From contig JAJZRQ010000018.1 of NCBI GenBank assembly GCA_021802585.1, forward strand, positions 1-40,727: a stretch of DNA of 40,727 nt, read 5' to 3'. Under the pieces are notes generated by a model. The model did not search any database and was not told the origin of the DNA. It was given only the letters and a program-made list of their open reading frames with translations. Positions 27,241 to 34,521 of this stretch are shown here, one piece after another. The position numbers were made by a program, and so were the translations under genes. Positions within the stretch are counted from its first letter, which is position 1; each line of letters begins with the position of its first letter. Source of the DNA: Chloroflexota bacterium. Its GTDB lineage: Bacteria > Chloroflexota > Limnocylindria > Limnocylindrales > CSP1-4.

Positions 27241-28124
27241 CCACCCCCGACATCGGCCCGATCGGCGCCCTGCCGCCGGAGCAGGTCGTCCGCGCCGCTC
27301 GCCTCGTCCACGAGGGCCGGATGATCTCCCTCGCGGCCGTCCGGTACCCCGGGATGCCGCTCTTCCCCGGCCACCCGCCGTTCCAGGTCCTCAACTACCG
27401 CACGCCGCGGGGGATCCGCGTCGCCGGGGCCCAGCCGTGGGGACCCGTCAACGACGCCGGCCTCGGCTACATGGCCGAGTACGTCATGGCAACCTCCCAT
27501 TCGGGGGCCCACATGGACGGCCTGGCCCACATGACGGTCGGCGACGACATGCACTGGTACGGCGGGGGGAGCGCCGACGCGCACCTTTCGGACTTCGGGC
27601 CGACGCACCTCGACGCGTCGACGATGCCGCCGTTCTTCACCCGCGGCGTCCTCCTCGACGTCGCCGGGCATCGGGGGGTCGACTGCCTCCCGAAAGGCGC
27701 GCCGATCGACGCGGCGGAGCTCCAGGCGGTCGCCGCCGCGGAGGGCGTGACCGTCGAGCCGTGGGACGTCGTCGTCATCCGCACCGGCTACATGGGACTG
27801 TGGCCGGACGCCGAGCGGATGGCCGCCCACAAGACGCCGGGCCCGGATGTCTCGGCGGCGCGCTGGCTCCTTGAGCGGGGCGTCGTCGCGACCGGCACCG
27901 ACACCGAGACGTACGAGGTCCAGCCCGCGCTGGACCCGGGGTCCGAGGGGAACCCGCAGCCCGTCCACACGCTCCTGCTCATCCAGAACGCCGTCTACCT
28001 CATGGAGAGCCTCGACCTCGAGGCGCTCGCCCGCGCGCGCATCCACGAGTTCCTGTTCGTCGCGCTCCCGGTGAAGATCCGCGGCGCCACGGGGTCGATG
28101 GTCGACCCGGTGGCCGTCGTCTGA
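27237..28124 (+). CDS. Cyclase-family hydrolase (kynurenine formamidase-like fold)
   Basis: ATSHSGAHMDGLAHM...; GVDCLPKGAPIDAAELQAVAAAEGVTVEPWDVVVIRTGYM. Confidence 0.85.
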   Translation: MTTPDIGPIGALPPEQVVRAARLVHEGRMISLAAVRYPGMPLFPGHPPFQVLNYRTPRGIRVAGAQPWGPVNDAGLGYMAEYVMATSHSGAHMDGLAHMTVGDDMHWYGGGSADAHLSDFGPTHLDASTMPPFFTRGVLLDVAGHRGVDCLPKGAPIDAAELQAVAAAEGVTVEPWDVVVIRTGYMGLWPDAERMAAHKTPGPDVSAARWLLERGVVATGTDTETYEVQPALDPGSEGNPQPVHTLLLIQNAVYLMESLDLEALARARIHEFLFVALPVKIRGATGSMVDPVAVV

Positions 28125-28139
28125 AGGAGGAGGCCTGTC

Positions 28140-29195
28140 GTGCCCGAGACCATGGAGGCGCTCGTCGTCCTCGAGCCGAACCGGATGGAGATCCGCGCGG
28201 TCCCGATCCCGGTCCCCGGCCCGAACGAGGTGCTCGCGCGCGTCCGTGCCGTCTCGATCTGCGGCACCGACGCCCACCTCATCCGCGGCGACTACCCGGG
28301 GTTCTGGCCGCCCGCCTTCCCCTTCATCCCGGGGCACGAGTGGGCCGGGGAGATCGCGGCCCTCGGACCCGGCGTCGAGCTCTACGGCTGGAAGGTCGGC
28401 GACCGCGTCGCCGGGACCTCCCATGACGCCTGCGGCGTCTGCCAGAAGTGCGTCGAGGGCCGCTACAACCTCTGCGAGAACTACGGCCGGCCCGGCCTCC
28501 ACAAGCAGTACGGCCACAACGTCCAGGGCGCCGACGCCGAGTACGTCGTCCAGGGCGTGAAGACGATCTTCCCGCTCCCCGACGGCCTCACGTTCGAGGA
28601 CGGCGCCCTCGTCGACCCCGCGTCGATCGCCCTCCATGTCGCGAACCGCGGCGGGATCTCGCCCGGGGACACGGTCGCGATCACCGGCGCGGGGGCGATC
28701 GGGCTCCTCGGCGGTGACGCCGCCCGGATCCGGGGCGCGGCCCGGGTCATCGTCGTGGGCCGCGGGCACCGCCTCGCGAAGGCCGCCGCGATGGGCTTCG
28801 AGACGGTCGACGCCGCGGCCGGCGACCCCGTGGCCACGGTGCGCGCGATGACCGGTGGCTTCGGGGTCGACGTCGTCCTCGAGTGCGCGGGCGTGCCGGT
28901 CACCGTCCAGTGGGCGCTCGGCATGCTCCGCCGCGGCGGGCGCTGCGCCGCCGTCGGGATCCCGACCGTCGGCGTCGAGATCGCGATGCAGCGGCTCGTC
29001 CTCGACGAGCTCGAGCTCGTCGGGTCGCGCGCCTCGGCGGGCGAGATGCGGCGCGTCATGCCGCTCGTCGAGCAGGGCCGGATGCGCGTCCGGGACGTGA
29101 CGACCCATCGCTTCAGCCTGGCCGAGTACGCCCGCGCCATCGCCACGTTCAACGACCCCGCGAGCGGGGCCATCAAGATCATCGTCGCGCCCTGA
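28140..29195 (+). CDS. Zinc-dependent medium-chain alcohol dehydrogenase
   Basis: SICGTDAHLIRGDYP, GHEWAGEIAALGPGV, structural-Zn cysteines CGVCQKCVEGRYNLC, C-terminus THRFSLAEYARAIATFNDPASGAIKIIVAP. Confidence 0.93.
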   Translation: MPETMEALVVLEPNRMEIRAVPIPVPGPNEVLARVRAVSICGTDAHLIRGDYPGFWPPAFPFIPGHEWAGEIAALGPGVELYGWKVGDRVAGTSHDACGVCQKCVEGRYNLCENYGRPGLHKQYGHNVQGADAEYVVQGVKTIFPLPDGLTFEDGALVDPASIALHVANRGGISPGDTVAITGAGAIGLLGGDAARIRGAARVIVVGRGHRLAKAAAMGFETVDAAAGDPVATVRAMTGGFGVDVVLECAGVPVTVQWALGMLRRGGRCAAVGIPTVGVEIAMQRLVLDELELVGSRASAGEMRRVMPLVEQGRMRVRDVTTHRFSLAEYARAIATFNDPASGAIKIIVAP

Positions 29196-29258
29196 TCGGC
29201 CGGCCGCGCGGCCCCCCGACGCGCGGCCGGCCGGACGGGCGTCCAGGAGACCCGCTCC

Positions 29259-31448
29259 GTGCCCTACGTCTTCGACTGCGACCAGCGCCACGAGCTCTCC
29301 TTCCCGGAGCTCCGGCGCCTCATCGGCGGGAAGGCCGCGAACCTGTCGGTCATGGCCCGCGACCTCGGGCTCCCCGTCCCGCCGGCGTTCACGATCTCGA
29401 CGGCCGCCTGCAACGAGTACCTGGCGCGCGGCTGGCCGGACGCGCTGGACGGCGAGTTGCGGGAGCACATGGCGCGGATGGAGGAGCGCGTCGGGCAGCG
29501 CTTCGGCGACCCCGTGGAGCCGCTCCTCGTGAGCGTTCGCTCGGGGGCTCCGGTCTCGATGCCGGGGATGATGGACACGATCCTCAACCTCGGACTCAAC
29601 GACGCGACGGCCGCCGGCCTCGCGGCCCGCTCCGGGAGCCCGAAGTTCGCGGCCAACTGCCGGAAGCGGTTCGAGGCGATGTTCCGCGACATCGTCGGCG
29701 TGGAGACCGTGCCGGCCGACGCCTGGGTCCAGCTGCGCGCGGCGATCGAGGCGGTCTTCCGCTCGTGGAACAGCGACCGGGCCCGGACGTACCGCGAGCG
29801 GGAAGGGATCCCCGACGACCTCGGCACGGCCGTGACGGTCCAGGCGATGGTCTTCGGCAACCGGAGCGTCGACTCCGGGACCGGCGTCCTCTTCACGCGC
29901 AACCCGGCGACCGGCGAGCCCCTCCTCTACGGCGACGTCATGTTCAACGCCCAGGGCGAGGACGTGGTCGCAGGGACCCACAGCCCGCAGCCGATCGCCG
30001 TCCTCGACGAGCGGATGCCGGCCGTCGGCCGCGAGCTGCGCGACTACGCGGCGCGCCTCGAGCGTCACAACGCCGACCTCTGCGACATCGAGTTCACGAT
30101 CGAGCACGGGAAGCTGTGGATGCTCCAGTGCCGGGTCGGCAAGCGCAGCCCGCAGGCCGCGCTCCGGATCGCGGTCGACATGGCCGAGGACCCCGGATTC
30201 CCGCTCACCCGGGCGGAGGCGGTCCGGCGCATCGCGGGAATCCTCGCCGACCCCCCGCAGCGGATGACGGAGCGCGTCGACGCCGGCCCTCCGCTGACGA
30301 CCGGCCTGCCCGCCTCGCCGGGCGTGGCCTGCGGCGAGATCGTGACGTCCCCCGACGCCGCCGTGGAGGCCGCCGCGGCCGGCCGGGCCGTCATCCTCGT
30401 GCGCGCCGAGACGTCGCCCGACGACGTGCACGGGATGGCGAAGGCCGCCGGCATCCTCACCGCCACGGGCGGCCTTGCGAGCCACGCCGCGGTCGTCGCG
30501 CGCGGCTGGGGGATCCCGGCCGTCGTCGGCGCATCCGCCGTCACGGTCGGCGAGGCAGAGGTCGTCATCGGGGACTGCACGCTCGCCGCCGGCGAGACGA
30601 TCACGATCGACGGCGCGACCGGCGACGTCTTCGCCGGTGCGGCGGCCGGTGCGGCGACGGTCGTCCCCGAGGTCGCCACGCTCCGCGCGTGGGCTCGCGA
30701 GCTCGGCATCGCGGTCGGGGAGGAGGCCGTCGGCGAGGCTGCCGCGGGCGAGGCTGCGGCGGGCGAGGCTGCGGCGGGCGCCCAGCCGGGGCCGGCGACG
30801 TCCGGGCAGCCCGGCGCGGGGCCAACCGTGCTGACGACGGATGGCGTCCTGCGCGTACTCGTCGTGAAGGGCTACGGCACGCCGGAGAGCATCGCCGCTG
30901 CGCTCCTCTCCACGCCCGACGAGATCGGGGACCTCCTCGACCGGCTCGTCGCCGACGGGCTGGCGGAGATCGCCGCCGGGTCGTTCCGGCTCACCCGCGA
31001 CGGGAAGGCCGTGGGGGCGGAGCGGATGGCCGCCGACCGCGAGGCGTGGGGGACCGCGAACGCGGTCGCCGCCCTCGACGCGTTCCTCGCCCTCGACCAG
31101 CGGATGAAGGCGACCGTCACGGCCTGGCAGATGCGGGAGGTCGACGGCGCCCCGGCGTTCAACGACCACACCGACCCGGGGTACGACGCCGGCGTGCTCG
31201 CCGACCTCGCGGCCCTCCATGCCGACGCCGCGGCCTGGCTGCGGCCCCTCGTCGCGGGCCTCCCCCGCCTCGTCGCGTACCTCGAGCGCCTCGACCGTGC
31301 CAGCGCGGCCGCCCAGGCCGGTGACCATCGGTACATCGCGTCCCCGCGCGTCGACAGCTACCACGGCGCCTGGTTCGAGCTGCACGAGGACCTGATCCAG
31401 CTGGCGGGTCGCAGCCGGGCGGACGAGGTCGCCGCCGGCCGCGCCTGA
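29259..31448 (+). CDS. PPDK-like protein: ATP-binding and phospho-His domains, PEP/pyruvate barrel absent, wHTH-like C-terminal extension
   Basis: GGKAANLSVMARDLGLPVPPAFTIST, RSGAPVSMPGMMDTILNLGLN, TGVLFTRNPATGEP, TGGLASHAAVVARGWGIPAVVG; C-terminus LRVLVVKGYGTPESIAAALLSTPDEIGDLLDRLVADGLAEI. Confidence 0.88.
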   Translation: MPYVFDCDQRHELSFPELRRLIGGKAANLSVMARDLGLPVPPAFTISTAACNEYLARGWPDALDGELREHMARMEERVGQRFGDPVEPLLVSVRSGAPVSMPGMMDTILNLGLNDATAAGLAARSGSPKFAANCRKRFEAMFRDIVGVETVPADAWVQLRAAIEAVFRSWNSDRARTYREREGIPDDLGTAVTVQAMVFGNRSVDSGTGVLFTRNPATGEPLLYGDVMFNAQGEDVVAGTHSPQPIAVLDERMPAVGRELRDYAARLERHNADLCDIEFTIEHGKLWMLQCRVGKRSPQAALRIAVDMAEDPGFPLTRAEAVRRIAGILADPPQRMTERVDAGPPLTTGLPASPGVACGEIVTSPDAAVEAAAAGRAVILVRAETSPDDVHGMAKAAGILTATGGLASHAAVVARGWGIPAVVGASAVTVGEAEVVIGDCTLAAGETITIDGATGDVFAGAAAGAATVVPEVATLRAWARELGIAVGEEAVGEAAAGEAAAGEAAAGAQPGPATSGQPGAGPTVLTTDGVLRVLVVKGYGTPESIAAALLSTPDEIGDLLDRLVADGLAEIAAGSFRLTRDGKAVGAERMAADREAWGTANAVAALDAFLALDQRMKATVTAWQMREVDGAPAFNDHTDPGYDAGVLADLAALHADAAAWLRPLVAGLPRLVAYLERLDRASAAAQAGDHRYIASPRVDSYHGAWFELHEDLIQLAGRSRADEVAAGRA
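30735..30779 (+). repeat. 15-bp coding tandem repeat x3 (EAAAG linker)
   Basis: gaggctgccgcgggc / gaggctgcggcgggc / gaggctgcggcgggc. Confidence 0.85.
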
Positions 31449-31485
31449 CCCGCGCCCGGCCACGTCCGGGAGAGAGGAGCGTCGC

Positions 31486-32256
31486 GTGTCCCTTGCCGGT
31501 CGCCGGATCATCGTCACCGGCGCGTCGAGCGGGCTGGGCGCGGCCACGGTCCGCCATCTGGCCGGGCTGGGCGCCGGCGTCCTCGCGGTCGCGCGCCGCG
31601 GCGACCGCCTGGAGCGGCTTGCGCATGACCTCGCCGACGCCCCCGGCCGCGTCGTCCCGTTCCGCGCCGACGTCACGCTCGACGTCGATGCCCGGGCGAT
31701 GGTCGCCGCCGCCGCCGAGGCGTTCGGCGGCGTCGACGTCCTCGTGAACAACGCCGGCAGCGAGGTCCAGGGCCCGATCGACGCGCTGAGCGACGCCGAC
31801 TTCGAGGGGATGTTCCGGGCGAACGTCGTGAGCGTCGTCGTCTGCACGCGCGCCGCGCTCGGCGAGCTCCGCGTCAGCCGGGGCGCCGTGATCAACCTCG
31901 GCTCGACCGTCGTCTCCCGGCCGCCGCGCGGCCGCTTCGGCTACGTCGCGAGCAAGGGGGCGGTGGAGGCGATGAGCCGGGCGCTCGCGCTCGACCTCGG
32001 GCGCGACGGCATCCGCGTCAACGTCATCCGGCCGGGGATCATCCCGTCGGAGCTCCGCGGGATGACGGAGGAGGCCGAGCGGGCGAAGCTCGCGACGGGG
32101 GTCGCCTTCGGCCGGCAGGCGCTCTCCGCGGTGGGCGACGCCCGCGATGTCGCCGAGGCGGTCGCCTGGCTGTGCGGCGCCGGCGGCCGCTGGGTGACCG
32201 GCGCCGTCATCGACGTCGACGGCGGCTTCACGCTCGGCGCGGCCGACGTCCTCTGA
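31486..32256 (+). CDS. Short-chain dehydrogenase/reductase
   Basis: IIVTGASSGLGAATVRHLA, LVNNAGSEVQG, GYVASKGAVEAMSRALALDLG. Confidence 0.93.
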   Translation: MSLAGRRIIVTGASSGLGAATVRHLAGLGAGVLAVARRGDRLERLAHDLADAPGRVVPFRADVTLDVDARAMVAAAAEAFGGVDVLVNNAGSEVQGPIDALSDADFEGMFRANVVSVVVCTRAALGELRVSRGAVINLGSTVVSRPPRGRFGYVASKGAVEAMSRALALDLGRDGIRVNVIRPGIIPSELRGMTEEAERAKLATGVAFGRQALSAVGDARDVAEAVAWLCGAGGRWVTGAVIDVDGGFTLGAADVL

Positions 32257-32307
32257 GACCCGCCGCGGGACGATCCGCGCCGCCGCCTGCCGCCGTGACC
32301 GTGCGGG

Positions 32308-32435
32308 TCAGGGCGCGACGATGATCGTGATGGCCCTGCTCGAGCGGTCGTTGAACGTGGCGATGGCGCGGGCGTGCTGGGCCAGGCTGAGGCGATGGGT
32401 CGTCACGAGACGAGCGCCTCCATGGTCTCGGGCAC
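32308..32435 (-). pseudogene. Internally deleted copy of the Zn-ADH gene at 28140-29195
   Basis: Minus strand reads GTGCCCGAGACCATGGAGGCGCTCGTC (VPETMEALV, identical to the ADH start) then directly GTGACGACCCATCGCCTCAGCCTGGCCCAGCACGCCCGCGCCATCGCCACGTTCAACGACCGC...ATCATCGTCGCGCCCTGA (ADH C-terminus). Confidence 0.88.
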
Positions 32436-32516
32436 GGCGGGCCTCCCGGGCGAGGGTGGGGCGGAGAAGCAGGCCCGCGCCGGCGGGGGCCGGCTCGGGC
32501 AGCGACGCGGGCGGCG

Positions 32517-33449
32517 TCAGGCGCCGGAGATCGCCCCCGTGAGCTTGTCGTAGAGCGAGGCGGCGTTGAGGTTCTGGATGTAGTCGAGCATGTAGCCCTG
32601 GCCGATGTCGACGGGCCCGAAGCGGTCCCGGAAGTCGATCCGGGCGATCGTCTCGTCGCGCGACCACCCGTTCGCGACGGCGGTGGCCACCGCCGCCTTC
32701 CACTCCATGAGGTGGGAGCGCTGGACGTCGAGGTACGACTTCGCGACGACCGGCCCGTGGCCGGGCACGATCCAGTCGACGTCGAGGGTCCGGATCCGCT
32801 CGAGCGCCGCGAGCCACTGCTCGACGTCGGAGGTCATGAGCCAGGTCTGGCAGCCGGAGAAGATCGTGTCCCCGGTGAAGACGACCCGCTCCTCGGGGAC
32901 GTGGACGGCGATCTGCCCGGGCGTGTGGCCCGGCGTGTGGAGCAGGTTGAACGTGTGGTCGCCGACGCGGAGGGTGAGGTCGCCGGTGAAGACGATCCGG
33001 CCCTTGTTCGGGTCGCGGTCGTACTCCGCGCGGTCGGGCCAGAGGGCGACGCCCTCCGGGTCGTCGAGGTCGGTGCCCTTCGCGTTGTCCCCGGGCACGG
33101 ACTCGTACGCGTACGCGAAGGGGTCGAGCTCGGGGAAGACGACCATGAACCGGTCGTAGACGCCCTGGTGGTGGACGACCGTGCCAGCGCCCCGGAAGTA
33201 GTAGTTCCCGAAGATGTGGTCGACGTGGTGCTCGGTGTTGATGACGTAGCGGATCGGGCCCCGCGACTCGGCGAGGGCCCGCATCGCGACGGCCTTCGTC
33301 GGGAGCTGCGGCGTGTCGATGACGACGACGCCGTCCGACGTCGTGACGAAGCTCGGGTTGCAGCCCCGGAGCTTCGTGTTCGTGAAGACGTTCGACGTCA
33401 CCGGCTCCATCGCGATCGAGCCGGGCCGGGTGGCGGGGGAGGTGGTCAC
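32517..33449 (-). CDS. MBL-fold metallo-hydrolase
   Basis: VINTEHHVDHIFGNYYF, LLHTPGHTPGQIAVHVPEERVVFTGDTIFSG, WIVPGHGPV. Confidence 0.9.
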   Translation of the reverse strand: MTTSPATRPGSIAMEPVTSNVFTNTKLRGCNPSFVTTSDGVVVIDTPQLPTKAVAMRALAESRGPIRYVINTEHHVDHIFGNYYFRGAGTVVHHQGVYDRFMVVFPELDPFAYAYESVPGDNAKGTDLDDPEGVALWPDRAEYDRDPNKGRIVFTGDLTLRVGDHTFNLLHTPGHTPGQIAVHVPEERVVFTGDTIFSGCQTWLMTSDVEQWLAALERIRTLDVDWIVPGHGPVVAKSYLDVQRSHLMEWKAAVATAVANGWSRDETIARIDFRDRFGPVDIGQGYMLDYIQNLNAASLYDKLTGAISGA

Positions 33450-33464
33450 GGCGGTCCTCTCCGG

Positions 33465-34250
33465 CTACTGGGTCGCGGTGAGGCCGCCGTCGATCCCGAG
33501 GATCTGCCCGGTGACGAACGACGAGGCCGCGGAGCAGAAGAAGATCGCCGCGCCGGTGAGGTCATCCGTGCCGCCGACCCGGCCGAGCGGGATCCGGCCC
33601 ACGATCCCGGCCTTGAACGCCGGGTCGTCGAGGAGCATCGCCACCTGCGGCGTGTCGACGAACGTCGGGGCGATCGCGTTCACGGTGATCCCGTGCTTCG
33701 CCCACTCCGTCGCCCACTGGCGCGTCAGCGAGCTGATCGCGCCCTTCGCTGCGACGTAGGCCGAGTACCCGGCGTTGATCCCGAGGGTCGCCCGGACCGA
33801 GGAGATGTTGAGGACCCGCCCGCCGTGGCCGGCGGCGATCATCGCCTTCACCGCCGCCTGGGTCGCGAGGAGCGTGCTCCGGAGGTTGAGCTCCATGATC
33901 CAGTCCCAGGCGTCGCGCGGGTAGGCCTCGGCGTCGAAGAGGACCCGGCCGGCGCCGCCACCCACCGCGTTGACGATGATGTCGAGGCGCCCGAAGCGCT
34001 CGACCGTCGCCGCGACGGCCCGCTCGCAGTCGGCCTCGTTCGTCACGTCCGCCCCGAGGGCGAGGACGTCGCCGCCGGCTGCCCGGATCGGCGCCGCGGC
34101 GGCCTCGGCCTTCTCCTCTGTCTGGTCGACGATCGCAACGCGCGCGCCCGCCCCGACGAGCGCCTTCGCCATCGCCGAGCCGATCGCACCGCCGCCCCCG
34201 GGGATGATGGCGACGCGACCGTCGAGGCTGAAGACATCGAGCTGGCTCAT
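33465..34250 (-). CDS. Short-chain dehydrogenase/reductase
   Basis: GRVAIIPGGGGAIGSAMAKALVGAGARVAIVDQ, SAYVAAKGAISSLTRQWATEW, GQILGIDGGL. Confidence 0.92.
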   Translation of the reverse strand: MSQLDVFSLDGRVAIIPGGGGAIGSAMAKALVGAGARVAIVDQTEEKAEAAAAPIRAAGGDVLALGADVTNEADCERAVAATVERFGRLDIIVNAVGGGAGRVLFDAEAYPRDAWDWIMELNLRSTLLATQAAVKAMIAAGHGGRVLNISSVRATLGINAGYSAYVAAKGAISSLTRQWATEWAKHGITVNAIAPTFVDTPQVAMLLDDPAFKAGIVGRIPLGRVGGTDDLTGAAIFFCSAASSFVTGQILGIDGGLTATQ

Positions 34251-34364
34251 GCGCTCCCTCCCGGGCCGGGTCGGCCCGGCGTCCGTCATCGTGTCGTCCG
34301 GCCCGCGGAACCGCGACCGGCGGGGGTCGGAACGCCGTCGGCCGTCGCCGACCGCGCGACGTTT

Positions 34365-34378
34365 CATCGATTATCGAG
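34365..34378. promoter_or_regulatory. Regulon operator site 5 (ATCGATTATCGA)
   Basis: CATCGATTATCGAG abutting the -10 of the SDR-MBL promoter; same geometry as site 2. Confidence 0.75.
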
Positions 34379-34405
34379 AATACGCCACCTCGCGAACGTG
34401 GTCAA
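34377..34405 (-). promoter_or_regulatory. Promoter of SDR-MBL operon
   Basis: Minus strand TTGACC-N17-TATTCT. Confidence 0.7.
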
Positions 34406-34521
34406 CGACGCCGCCCGCCCACTGTCGGAGCCGCCCGCCCGCTCGGCGCGGCCCCCGCGCGGCGAGGGCATCCCGCTCGGCGGGGCCGGCGCACGGTCGC
34501 CGGACCCCGTACCCTCTCGCC

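Noticed and set aside
29259-31448. Complete pyruvate, phosphate dikinase
   Set aside because: PEP/pyruvate-binding TIM barrel is absent
27063-31895. 1610-aa minus-strand ORF
   Set aside because: Antisense to well-supported Mo-hydroxylase, cyclase, ADH and PPDK-like genes; low-complexity R/D/G/V-rich translation typical of antisense frames in high-GC DNA
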